Positions 9,247 through 16,759 of a DNA stretch of 64,000 bases are shown here, piece by piece. Every line of letters starts with the position of its first letter. The stretch's first letter is position 1. The notes under the pieces are model-generated. The model did not search any database and was not told where the DNA came from. It saw nothing but the letters and a program-made list of their open reading frames with translations. The position numbers were made by a program, and so were the translations under genes. Origin of the DNA: CAVQCT01 sp964371785 (GTDB lineage: Bacteria; Zixibacteria; MSB-5A5; GN15; FEB-12); assembly GCA_964371785.1 (NCBI GenBank), contig CAYJOL010000002.1:476076-540075 (forward strand), in the 5' to 3' direction.

Positions 9247-9270
9247 TTATCTCTAGTTAAAAAGAGATAA
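9247..9270. promoter_or_regulatory. Inverted repeat in front of the ferritin-like gene (possible operator)
   Basis: An 8-bp perfect inverted repeat, TTATCTCT and AGAGATAA separated by 8 bp, lies 26 bp before the start codon and just after a TTGACA-like element at 9220-9225. Its position over the expected transcription start suggests a repressor site. No known regulator motif (Fur, PerR, Rex) is clearly matched, so the call is tentative. Confidence 0.4.
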
Positions 9271-9296
9271 TTACCGGTATTTAAGGAACCAAGGAT

Positions 9297-9782
9297 ATGT
9301 CACCCGTTCATCCAGATACTCTGTCGGCCCTGACGGCCGGTATCCAGTCGGAAGTAGCCAGCTATGTCTTTTACCTGGAAGCCTCAAAAAAGTCAGTGGC
9401 CCGCCAACACAAAGAAGTCCTCGAAAAACTGGCGCACGAGGAGAAGGATCATTTTCATATCCTGGAGCGTCAGTATGACTCGCTCGTGCGAAGTGAGAAG
9501 TGGATTAGCACGGCCGACATACTCAAGCAGAAGGGACTCCCGGAAATCACGGAAGAGATGAGCGAATTGCATCGTGAATTGATTGATAAGGTCCTGGCGG
9601 CCGGGACGATGAAAACTATTCTGGACATCGCTTTCGGGTTGGAAAAAGACGCCCATGATCTATTCGAGGGAGCTAAGAAGAAAGTGAACACTCCCGAGGG
9701 CCAAAGGATGTTCGAACAGCTCTCGCGGTTCGAAGAAGGGCATATGCGGATTATCGATGATATGCGCAGGCAGTACGCCTGA
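9297..9782 (+). CDS. Ferritin-like diiron protein (rubrerythrin-type four-helix domain)
   Basis: 161 residues, no rubredoxin-like CxxC domain, so it is an erythrin domain alone. The metal ligands are visible as paired Glu and ExxH motifs: Glu in IQSEVASYVFYLEASK near residue 19, EEKDH near 49-53, a Glu in the third helix (FGLEKDAHDLFEGAKKK), and EEGH near 146-149. Such proteins reduce peroxide or bind iron in the cytosol, usually in anaerobes under oxygen stress. The ribosome site AAGGAACCAAGG ends a few bases before the ATG. A strong terminator follows, so it is monocistronic with its own promoter region. Confidence 0.88.
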   Translation: MSPVHPDTLSALTAGIQSEVASYVFYLEASKKSVARQHKEVLEKLAHEEKDHFHILERQYDSLVRSEKWISTADILKQKGLPEITEEMSELHRELIDKVLAAGTMKTILDIAFGLEKDAHDLFEGAKKKVNTPEGQRMFEQLSRFEEGHMRIIDDMRRQYA

Positions 9783-9809
9783 CCGCCGTTTTACCATATA
9801 AACGACTTG

Positions 9810-9834
9810 AAGCCCGGTTACCGGGCTTTTTTGT
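9810..9834 (+). terminator. Rho-independent terminator after the ferritin-like gene
   Basis: The arms AAGCCCGG and CCGGGCTT close on a 3-nt loop and run straight into TTTTTT. It starts 27 bp after the stop codon of the ferritin-like gene and separates it from alr. Confidence 0.92.
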
Positions 9835-9899
9835 GGACACACTTGCCGGAGTCATTGGTGTATAAGGAAACCGACAGGCATGTTTATGAAATCTTTTTG

Positions 9900-9928
9900 T
9901 TGGAAGTCGGTCCGTTGGCGGCTATAAA
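9900..9928 (+). promoter_or_regulatory. Predicted alr promoter abutting the start codon
   Basis: TTGGAA (9900-9905), a 17-bp spacer and TATAAA (9923-9928). The expected transcription start, about 7 bp past the -10 box, falls on the ATG at 9935. No purine-rich ribosome site exists in the 30 bp before the ATG, which agrees with a leaderless message. Confidence 0.6.
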
Positions 9929-9934
9929 TTAATT

Positions 9935-11089
9935 ATGTCCGAACCAAAGAAACTGAGCTGGATAGAACTCTCGCGTAAAGCGCTCAATGGCAATATCGCA
10001 TCGCTGTCTAATCTTGCCGCAGGCAAGATCCTTGCAATATCAGTGAAGGCCAATGCCTACGGCCACGGTCTCACGGAGATTGTGAGAATGGTCAGCGACA
10101 ACGATGCGGTCGGATACCTGACAGTGCACTCAATCGACGAGGCAATACTGTGTCGTGCAGCCGGCTGGAAGAAAAACATTCTGATGCTGGGCCCGGTGCT
10201 TCTGGACGACGCCGAGACCGTTTTCGAGCATCACATCGAACCGGCTATCTTCAACAAGGATTTTCTACAGAGGCTCGGTGAATTGGGCAACAAGCGCAAA
10301 GAACAAGTAAGGACCCACCTTAAACTGGAAACGGGGACAAATCGCCAGGGAATAGGCGAAGGAGAACTGGCGGCGATTGCCGAGATTTACAGGCGATTCG
10401 ATTCGTTACGCAAACCACATGGCGCCTACACGCACTTTGCTAATATCGAAGACACCACGAGCCACGAGTACGCCGAGCACCAACTGAAGGTGTTCAAGCA
10501 GTTGGTAAAGACAATGGAGTCGCTTCGCATCAAACCGACCATCCGCCACACTGCGTCGTCCGCCGCAACAATACTATTTAAGAAAACGCATTTTGAGATG
10601 GTGCGTCCGGGCATTTCTGTCTATGGACATTGGCCCTCAAAAGAGACTTATGTATCCTATCGTCTCAAAGGAGGCGAGAACAGCATTTTCACGCCGGTAC
10701 TCTCCTGGAAGGCTCGCGTGACTCAGCTGAAGACTCTTCCGCCCGATGCCTTTGTAGGTTACGGATGTTCGTATCGGACTACTTCGACCACACGGCTGGC
10801 AATCCTGCCGGTGGGATACTATGATGGTTACGCACGGGCTCTGTCAAATCAGGCGTACGTGTTGGTGCAAGGCAAGCGGGCCCCGGTGCGGGGACGTATC
10901 TGTATGGACATTACAATGATAGATGTTACGGATATTCGGCAGGTGGAACTCGAAGACGAAGCGGTGCTCATTGGGCAGTATCGGAATGAGACAATTTCAG
11001 CCGAGCAACTTGCCGGTTGGGCAAATACGATCAACTACGAGGTACTGGCCCGACTGTCGGCGACGTTGCCGCGGCAAATTGTTGACTGA
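9935..11089 (+). CDS. alr: Alanine racemase
   Basis: 384 residues, standard length. The PLP lysine is K38 in the hallmark ISVKANAYGHG. The later blocks HLKLETGTNRQGI, TRHTASSAATILF-like region (IRHTASSAA), MVRPGISVYG, the catalytic Tyr in VGYGCSYRTTSTTRLAILPVGYYDGYAR, and GRICMDITMIDVT are all present, so both the TIM-barrel and the C-terminal beta domain are intact. It interconverts L- and D-alanine for peptidoglycan synthesis in the cytosol. It is a single gene with its own promoter, and it is predicted leaderless. It is followed by the rex promoter. Confidence 0.96.
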   Translation: MSEPKKLSWIELSRKALNGNIASLSNLAAGKILAISVKANAYGHGLTEIVRMVSDNDAVGYLTVHSIDEAILCRAAGWKKNILMLGPVLLDDAETVFEHHIEPAIFNKDFLQRLGELGNKRKEQVRTHLKLETGTNRQGIGEGELAAIAEIYRRFDSLRKPHGAYTHFANIEDTTSHEYAEHQLKVFKQLVKTMESLRIKPTIRHTASSAATILFKKTHFEMVRPGISVYGHWPSKETYVSYRLKGGENSIFTPVLSWKARVTQLKTLPPDAFVGYGCSYRTTSTTRLAILPVGYYDGYARALSNQAYVLVQGKRAPVRGRICMDITMIDVTDIRQVELEDEAVLIGQYRNETISAEQLAGWANTINYEVLARLSATLPRQIVD

Positions 11090-11196
11090 AACCGGAGGGC
11101 GAGTATTTCGCTCTTTATTGCCTTGAAATAATATTTATAACAAGTTACAAGATAAAGGATTACGGAAGACCGTCCGGGAAGGTCGGGAGATTTTTC

Positions 11197-11225
11197 TTGA
11201 CAGAATTGTGACAAAAAGATATAAT
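11197..11225 (+). promoter_or_regulatory. Consensus sigma-70 promoter of rex
   Basis: TTGACA (11197-11202), exactly 17 bp, then TATAAT (11220-11225): a perfect match to the housekeeping consensus. The transcription start is expected near 11232, inside the Rex operator that follows. The spacer also contains TTGTGACAA (11206-11214), which resembles two fused Rex half-sites. Confidence 0.88.
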
Positions 11226-11228
11226 TTC

Positions 11229-11246
11229 TTGTGAAGCATTTCACAT
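11229..11246. promoter_or_regulatory. Rex operator (ROP) controlling rex
   Basis: TTGTGAAGCATTTCACAT matches the established Rex site TTGTGAA-N4-TTCACAA at 17 of 18 positions when the free spacer is counted. It begins 4 bp after the -10 box and covers the expected transcription start, so Rex bound here would block its own transcription; NADH would release it. The gene encoding Rex starts 46 bp downstream. Confidence 0.92.
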
Positions 11247-11291
11247 GACAGAATTATCTGCCGAAAACCCTGCAAAGGAGTAGATCTAACA

Positions 11292-11954
11292 GTGCCTTTA
11301 AGCAGTAGTGTATCCAAGCGCATCTCCGAGTCAACCATTCACCGGCTGTCAATGTACTATCGTACCTTGTCACTGCTTGAAAAGGAAAACTACGAAACGG
11401 TTTCGTCCAAAGAACTGGCCAAGCGGGAAAAGTTGACTCCGGCCCAGGTGCGTAAGGATCTGTCTTTCTTCGGTTCCTTCGGAACACGCGGCTTGGGCTA
11501 TAATGTGGCCGAACTCAAGCAGAAGATCGCCGACATTCTCGGCATTAACCGAGATTGGAAAGTCGCTCTTGTCGGTGTCGGTAATATTGGGTCGGCGCTG
11601 GTCAGTTACAAAGAATTCTCCAAGCAGGGATTCAACATCATCAAAGTGTTCGATAACGATCAGCGCAAGATAGGTTCCAACCACAAAGGGATCACAGTCT
11701 CTGACATAGCAAATCTGGAAACCGAAATTCGGGAATTCAGCATCGAAATAGTCATCCTGGCCGTACCTGCGACTGTCGCTCAATATATTGTCGATGACAT
11801 TTGTCGGGCGGGAGTGAAGGCGATCCTGAATTTCGCGCCGATCAATCTGCGCGTGCCCCCAAATGTGTATCTTCGCAATGAAAATATGTCAATGGAGCTT
11901 GAGTATCTTTCGTTTGCGATGATGAATAATCACACGCCCAAAAAAAACAAGTAG
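11292..11954 (+). CDS. rex: Redox-sensing transcriptional repressor Rex
   Basis: 220 residues, GTG start with AAAGGAG 10 bp before it. Residues 1-85 are the winged-helix DNA-binding domain (STIHRLSMYYRTL, then SSKELAKREKLTPAQVRKDLSFFGSFGTRGLGYNV). Residues 85-205 are a Rossmann fold with the NAD(H) loop VGVGNIGSAL, and the C-terminal helix (MSMELEYLSFAMM) swaps between subunits in the family. Rex senses the NADH/NAD+ ratio and represses respiratory or fermentative genes at high NAD+. The classical operator and a perfect promoter directly upstream show autoregulation. No other clear Rex site was seen in the window apart from a half-site at 9230. Confidence 0.97.
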   Translation: MPLSSSVSKRISESTIHRLSMYYRTLSLLEKENYETVSSKELAKREKLTPAQVRKDLSFFGSFGTRGLGYNVAELKQKIADILGINRDWKVALVGVGNIGSALVSYKEFSKQGFNIIKVFDNDQRKIGSNHKGITVSDIANLETEIREFSIEIVILAVPATVAQYIVDDICRAGVKAILNFAPINLRVPPNVYLRNENMSMELEYLSFAMMNNHTPKKNK

Positions 11955-12200
11955 CGAAATTCGGCTCCTTCTATCCAATTATGAATTGAATTTCACGCTT
12001 CCTGTAAGCGCCTTGGCCTTTCATTGATACGCTGAACTATCTGCCGGAGGGACTGTGACGCACCAATCGTACCTCAACTTCAGGAGTGCTTCCAGTCGCG
12101 ACAAACGGCAACTCACGACGCCACAACTACAACTTACATCCGAAGAGTGCCGTATATACTTCGGTATATGTGCAAACCACCACGAGGAGGACTTTCCGCG

Positions 12201-12752
12201 ATGACTTCCAAAATCCATCAACAGATTCAGCGTATGGAACAGCGCATCATGAAGATGAACCGGGAGCTGGCGCACCTGAGGCAATCTTCGCAAAACCCGC
12301 GAATCGACGATTACCTCTTCTCAATCCCGGGCGGCCGGACAGTCAAACTCTCCCGACTGTTCGGAAAGAAAGAATACCTGGTGCTGGTTCACAATATGGG
12401 AAAAGCGTGCTCATATTGTACCATGTGGGCTGATGGCTATAACGGCATATTCAAATATATTGAGAAGAAAGCCGGATTCGCGGTTGTCAGCCCGGATAGT
12501 CCCGCCGTTCAGCAGAAATTCGCCGGTCAGAGAAAGTGGAATTTCAAGATGTATTCGGCTCAGGGTACGACCTTTAACCGTGACCTGGGATTTGAAAACG
12601 ACCAAGGACGACCATTGCCGGGTGTCTCAACATTCCGGAAGACATCAGACGGTAATATCGAGCTGTTGGCCCAGGCGTCCTTCGGTCCCGGAGATAACTA
12701 CTGCGCGGTCTTTCATTTCTATGACCTGCTGCCGGTCGAGTTCGAGATGTAA
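12201..12752 (+). CDS. Thioredoxin-fold protein of the DUF899 type
   Basis: Start placed at the ATG at 12201 because GAGGAGGA sits 10 bp upstream; an in-frame ATG at 12147 would add 18 unlikely residues. 183 residues: a short N-terminal coiled coil (about 1-35) and then a thioredoxin-like fold with the VLVHNMGKACSYCTMWADGYNG segment, whose CSYC is the redox pair. The DUF899-like features are the conserved WADGYNG, the SPD block and the closing FHFYDLLP. Function is unknown in the family; a cytosolic redox or peroxide role is a guess. The gene lies between rex and a TPR gene with no shared operon evident. Confidence 0.75.
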   Translation: MTSKIHQQIQRMEQRIMKMNRELAHLRQSSQNPRIDDYLFSIPGGRTVKLSRLFGKKEYLVLVHNMGKACSYCTMWADGYNGIFKYIEKKAGFAVVSPDSPAVQQKFAGQRKWNFKMYSAQGTTFNRDLGFENDQGRPLPGVSTFRKTSDGNIELLAQASFGPGDNYCAVFHFYDLLPVEFEM

Positions 12753-12839
12753 CGTCGAGTTATGCCTCTGCAATTCAGCGCGTTTGACTTAGTATCTGGA
12801 AAGACTTATTATTGGAATTGTATAACCGATAGGAAACAT

Positions 12840-13796
12840 ATGCGGAAAATTTTAATAACGACATTTCTGTTGCTGGGTTTGTGGGTTTCCACGATATCCG
12901 CTCAAGATTCATTGTCCATTTATCTGGAGAAGGGCGGAAAGTCGATGTTGCGCGGAGAATACGCCACGGCTGAAGCCGCCTTCCTCGCGGCCCTCAGGTT
13001 GGACCAGAACAATTTCATGTCCATCAAAAATCTTGGAGTAATTTACTCGGCACTGGGCGACCAGCGGCAGGCTAAGGTCTATATGGATCGCGCCTACAAG
13101 ATAAACAGCAAAGATGCACAGGTCTGCAACAATCTTGGGGTGATCGCCAGCAATGAAGATAATTCGGCCGAAGCGGTTCGATACTATGAAGAGGCGTTGA
13201 AACTCGATACGGCAAACGCCATGTATATGACGTCGCTCGGACAGGAGTATGCAAAAATCGGTCGGATTAGTCAGGCACTCAAGCTGCTTAACCGGGCGAT
13301 AGAAATTGAACCACATAACGCCGTAATTCTCTACAGCATTGGAAATACCTTTGCCGCGGGGGAATCTTACGATAGCGCACGCGTCTATTATGAGAGATGT
13401 GTGAAAATGGGAGCTAAGACCGACGAGCTGTTCTATCATCTGGGAGTGGTGCAGCGAAACCTCGGTGATCTCGACTCGGCGGCAGCCAGTTTCCAGCAGG
13501 GACTACAGATCAACCCAAAACATAAAGAGTGCGCGCAGTCGCTCGGACTCATCTATCTTCGCCAGGGAAAATATCCCGAGGCTCTGGCGCAATTCAAAAC
13601 AGCCCTCAGCGTGGATAGCGCCTTTTACCCGGCCATGATATCAACGGGTGTCGCCTACGGCCTGAGCGGACAAATCCCCCAGAGTGACAGTACCCTGCAT
13701 GAGCTCTTCACCATAGACTCATCGCTTGGATTCAGAATGCTCGATGTCCTCAAGCAGGAGTACAGCAAGAAGAGTCCGCAGAAATCGACCCCTTAA
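12840..13796 (+). CDS. Secreted TPR-repeat protein
   Basis: Start placed at the ATG at 12840, which gives a clean signal peptide (MRKILITTFLLLGLWVSTISAQ) after an AGGA ribosome site; the longer frame from 12762 would bury that peptide. 318 residues. After the cleavage site about eight 34-residue tetratricopeptide units fill the rest (pattern AxxxLGxxYxxxGxxxxAxxxYxxAL...P), forming a superhelical protein-binding scaffold, probably periplasmic. The partner is unknown. Its last four bases overlap the end of the convergent methyltransferase gene. Confidence 0.85.
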   Translation: MRKILITTFLLLGLWVSTISAQDSLSIYLEKGGKSMLRGEYATAEAAFLAALRLDQNNFMSIKNLGVIYSALGDQRQAKVYMDRAYKINSKDAQVCNNLGVIASNEDNSAEAVRYYEEALKLDTANAMYMTSLGQEYAKIGRISQALKLLNRAIEIEPHNAVILYSIGNTFAAGESYDSARVYYERCVKMGAKTDELFYHLGVVQRNLGDLDSAAASFQQGLQINPKHKECAQSLGLIYLRQGKYPEALAQFKTALSVDSAFYPAMISTGVAYGLSGQIPQSDSTLHELFTIDSSLGFRMLDVLKQEYSKKSPQKSTP

Positions 13797-14407
13797 AATA
13801 ATCCCCATCTCTTCACACAGCCGATGTAATTCCGGTACGTAATAGGGTAATGATGAACGAGCATCTGTTCCTCTTTCTTCGCTCGCGCTTGCCAGAGCGG
13901 AAAACTGATCAATAGCGGAAAGACAACCAACGGCCAATAGAGAAGGGTGAGTCCAATACTGATTTCCGCCAGGATGTTCCCGATATAGATGGGATGTCGA
14001 GTGAAGTGATATGGTCCGGAAGTGATGAGCTGATGCCCCCGCTTGATGATTACTTCTTTTTCGAACGACTGCCGAAGCTCCTTCGCCGCCCGCCAGCGCA
14101 GCATATTCGCCGCGATATAGTACAGCAATCCGGCCATGGAGATAAGCAGCAGACCGGGGCTGTCCAGCCTGCGCACGAGTCGAGTGGCGGGAAGAAACGG
14201 CAATGCGTTAACTGACAACAATACACATATGGAAAGCGCCGTATGAACCACCATCGCCATATGAGGCAGGTACTGAAAGAAGCCGATCGGGTGTTCCAAC
14301 ACATCGACTTTGGAACGACGCCGCCATTCTCTGGCGAGTGGAATAAAACGGAGCAGAAACACAAGAGTGATGATTACGAGCGCAAGCTTTGACCAGAAAA
14401 TATTCAT
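13793..14407 (-). CDS. Isoprenylcysteine carboxyl methyltransferase/PEMT-like membrane protein
   Basis: 204 residues with about five membrane segments (residues 5-25, 48-70, 82-102, and a pair near 150-175). The signature of the ICMT/phospholipid methyltransferase superfamily is seen as ITSGPYHFTRHPIYIGNILAEIS, where the RHP-x-Y and a downstream Glu in KKEEQMLVHHYP-x-Y bind SAM. Bacterial members methylate lipids or unknown small molecules, and prenyl-cysteine substrates are not expected. It converges with the TPR gene with a 4-bp overlap of the two stop regions. Confidence 0.85.
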   Translation of the reverse strand: MNIFWSKLALVIITLVFLLRFIPLAREWRRRSKVDVLEHPIGFFQYLPHMAMVVHTALSICVLLSVNALPFLPATRLVRRLDSPGLLLISMAGLLYYIAANMLRWRAAKELRQSFEKEVIIKRGHQLITSGPYHFTRHPIYIGNILAEISIGLTLLYWPLVVFPLLISFPLWQARAKKEEQMLVHHYPITYRNYIGCVKRWGLF

Positions 14408-14708
14408 GACGAAATGCTATGATCGGATAGTTGGTTCCTATGGTTTGACGACGTCGGCAAAAAAATATCACTTGCCGCAGGCAGTCGGGCTGCCGATACA
14501 ATATTGAGTAACCTCTTCTTCTAAGAATTTGTTCCTCAACTTCTATAGGACAGTATTACAGAATTCCGCGCACCTTTCTCTGTTTGTTGTCTTTTGGTCC
14601 GGCGGGCATTGGTTCATTCCGGCTATGATACATGAGAAGGTGCAACAATGTTTGCCGGGAAGTTGTTTATTGATTTGGAACATAGAGAACGTTGAATCGA
14701 GGTTAACA
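14408..14708. other. Intergenic region between divergent genes, no clear element
   Basis: 301 bp between the start of the minus-strand methyltransferase gene and the plus-strand DUF6600 lipoprotein gene. A TTGCCG (14472) and TACAAT (14497) pair is spaced 19 bp, too wide for a confident promoter. An open frame through 14529-14708 precedes the lipoprotein start but has no ribosome site or homologous look. I see no RNA gene or repeat. Confidence 0.5.
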
Positions 14709-15632
14709 ATGAGTAAAACCGAAGTAACACCGTTCAGGGCTATCAGGGGTCTGATCCTGATGAGCGCTGTGGTAGGGGCGATGCTCCTTTTGACCGGGTG
14801 TAGCGGTTATGCCACTTCTGCTTTTGCTGACACCGGAGTGGAGTCCAATGCCGACGATGTCGCGTATCTTGCTGGTTATGGTGAGTGGATTACAGTTGAA
14901 CCGTACGGCCAGGTCTGGCAGCCCTGGGTGTCGTCAGGCTGGGAGCCGTTCTATTATGGTCACTGGGGATGGTCGGACCCCGATTGGGCCTGGGTTTCTT
15001 ACGAGCCATACGGCTGGCTTGTATACCATTACGGAAATTGGGGCTATGACCCCGGCACAGGTTGGTTCTGGGTTCCGGGTGACACCTGGTCGCCGGCGCA
15101 GGTGGAGTGGTACACCGCGGGAGATTATTGCGGCTGGGCTCCGATCCCGCCACGCGGAATGACCTGGGGAGATCCATGGGAGTCAGACCGGTTCGATGCC
15201 TGGACAGTCGTCCGGCTACGGGATTTCGATCACGAAAATATCGGCAGGTACCGGGTTCGCTCTTTACCGCGTTCTATTATCGTGACGAGGTCACACGATT
15301 ACTATCATCAGCCGGAGATCAGTGTCGTCCAGAGGTCCCTGAAACGACCAGTACGCAGTGTTACAATTGAGACTAGACCGGTGCAGATGGGTCCTAAGGC
15401 GTACCGTCGGATGGATCTCCATCCGGAGCAACAGAAGATTGTCGCCCGTCACCAGGGGAAGATTGTGAGACGGGTGCTGGTGTCCCAGGCGGAATTTCAC
15501 AAGCGGGTAGATCGGGAGCGGGCGCATAATGTTCAGGCAGGGAACGCCCGACATGGCGGCGGACATGCGGCCCCGCGCGAATTTCATCAGGGGTCATCAG
15601 AGCGAGGTCCGCGTGGTAATCACAGGCGCTGA
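14709..15632 (+). CDS. DUF6600-type lipoprotein, Trp/Tyr/Gly-rich
   Basis: Start placed at ATG 14709 (GAGG seven bases upstream) since it gives a lipoprotein signal with lipobox LLTG-C31. 307 residues. Residues 45-170 are the aromatic repeat block typical of DUF6600 proteins (YGEWITVEPYGQVWQPW, then WVSYEPYGWLVYHYGNWGYD, then WYTAGDYCGWAPIPPRG), in which W, Y and G recur about every 15-20 residues. The C-terminal third is rich in His and Arg and probably unstructured. The protein should be anchored in the inner or outer membrane and its function is unknown. A terminator follows, shared with the convergent arsM gene. Confidence 0.82.
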   Translation: MSKTEVTPFRAIRGLILMSAVVGAMLLLTGCSGYATSAFADTGVESNADDVAYLAGYGEWITVEPYGQVWQPWVSSGWEPFYYGHWGWSDPDWAWVSYEPYGWLVYHYGNWGYDPGTGWFWVPGDTWSPAQVEWYTAGDYCGWAPIPPRGMTWGDPWESDRFDAWTVVRLRDFDHENIGRYRVRSLPRSIIVTRSHDYYHQPEISVVQRSLKRPVRSVTIETRPVQMGPKAYRRMDLHPEQQKIVARHQGKIVRRVLVSQAEFHKRVDRERAHNVQAGNARHGGGHAAPREFHQGSSERGPRGNHRR

Positions 15633-15657
15633 CGCCTGCGTTTGACATATGAGTAAA

Positions 15658-15688
15658 AAGAGGGGGACGATGGTCACCCTCTTATTTT
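15658..15688. terminator. Terminator between convergent DUF6600 and arsM genes
   Basis: AAGAGGG and CCCTCTT pair, with an inner GAC/GTC helix around a GATG loop and one G-A mismatch (15658-15683), followed by ATTTT on the plus strand and preceded by an A-run that gives U on the minus strand. It lies 26 bp after the DUF6600 stop and 27 bp beyond the arsM stop, so it may serve both. Confidence 0.75.
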
Positions 15689-15714
15689 ATGCACTTCATT
15701 TCCGCCGTGAGCGT

Positions 15715-16533
15715 TCAAGCGGGCTTCCGGGCGTAGAGTTTGATGGAAGCTACTCGGCCTGCAAACTGCTCGATAGCTTCGTCAGGTATTATTGTGCTGC
15801 CGGAGGTGCAACCGCAGGGGTCGCTGGCCAGCGTTCTGAGCGACTCGGGTGTATATTCAAGTTTGTGGACAATCCGCACTTCCTCGAAGCCGGCCTCACG
15901 CACCATGCGAAGATAATCCTGCTCTTCGACTGCGCCCCCAATGCACCCGACCCAGGCGAGCATGTCATTTCGAATGGCATCGGGCAGGTCGTGAGTGACA
16001 ATGTCCGAGACCAATATCTGACCGCCCGGTTTAAGTACCCTAAAAGCCTCGGCAAATACCCTTTCTTTTTCAGGGGATAGATTAATCACGCAGTTGGACA
16101 TGATCCAATCCACTTCTCCATTCGCGACCGGCATCTGTTCCATCTCCCCCTGGCGAACCTCAGCATTGGCGAGCCCGGCTTGTTTCAGGTTCCGCCGACA
16201 CACCTCGATCATCTCAGGCGTCATGTCTAAGCCGATAACCTTTCCGCCGGGGCCCACCTTTTTTGCGGCCAGGATCATATCCAGGCCGGCGCCTGAACCA
16301 AGGTCAAGGACCGTCTCACCCACTTTGACGTGCATGTAGGCTACCGGGTTTCCGCAACCGAACGAGGTGACAGCATTTGGCAATCCCGACAACTCGGTTT
16401 TACCATACCCTGCCAGCTGAGCAAACTGGCCGGCATCTTTGGGTCCGCAGCATCCGGACGATGTAGTTATCGCCTGACCATAACGTTGCTTCACCGCCGC
16501 TCTGATTTCTTCATGGGACTTTTTTTCTGGCAT
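15715..16533 (-). CDS. arsM: Arsenite S-adenosylmethionine methyltransferase
   Basis: Start at the ATG of MPEKKSHEEI (16533), with AAGGAG 7 bp before it. 272 residues. Domains: an N-terminal segment with the SGCCGPKD Cys pair, a class I SAM fold (VLDLGSGAGLDMILAA, then VIGLDMTPEMIEVCR), MSNCVINLSPEKERVF with a conserved Cys in the position used for As(III), WVGCIGGAVE with the third conserved Cys, and a C-terminal CGCTSG. ArsM methylates arsenite in steps toward volatile or less retained species. A perfect palindrome overlapping its promoter suggests metalloid-responsive repression, but no arsR gene is in sight. Confidence 0.93.
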   Translation of the reverse strand: MPEKKSHEEIRAAVKQRYGQAITTSSGCCGPKDAGQFAQLAGYGKTELSGLPNAVTSFGCGNPVAYMHVKVGETVLDLGSGAGLDMILAAKKVGPGGKVIGLDMTPEMIEVCRRNLKQAGLANAEVRQGEMEQMPVANGEVDWIMSNCVINLSPEKERVFAEAFRVLKPGGQILVSDIVTHDLPDAIRNDMLAWVGCIGGAVEEQDYLRMVREAGFEEVRIVHKLEYTPESLRTLASDPCGCTSGSTIIPDEAIEQFAGRVASIKLYARKPA

Positions 16534-16557
16534 TTCTATTCTCCTTGCGATCAATTG

Positions 16558-16583
16558 TTATTATCGTTTATTTACGATAATAA
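16558..16583. promoter_or_regulatory. Palindromic operator candidate upstream of arsM
   Basis: Perfect 10-bp arms TTATTATCGT and ACGATAATAA with a 6-bp centre, 24 bp before the arsM start codon. On the minus strand the arm nearest the promoter overlaps the -10 box. The size and position fit an ArsR/SmtB-type or other dimeric repressor; which protein binds is unknown. Confidence 0.7.
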
Positions 16584-16607
16584 TACCACAAAGGTTTCAG
16601 GACGCAA
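16580..16607 (-). promoter_or_regulatory. Predicted arsM promoter
   Basis: On the minus strand, TTGCGT (plus 16602-16607), a 16-bp spacer and TATTAT (plus 16580-16585). The -10 box shares bases with the palindrome at 16558-16583, so a bound repressor would exclude RNA polymerase. Confidence 0.6.
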
Positions 16608-16759
16608 CTGAAGATTTGGGTCACGGCAAAAAAAGTTTTGATGCGACTTGGCCCGTCCCTTTTGTATCATATATATGTTGAGTAAAGTATAGGTCGTGAT
16701 GTACAGGTTCTCTCAGCAGTCGCCAACTTGTTTGGCGGCATATGAATAAGGGAGTGATT

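Noticed and set aside
9230..9247. Possible Rex site upstream of the ferritin-like gene (TTGTGAA half)
   Set aside because: Only one half matches; the second half has 3 of 7 bases correct.
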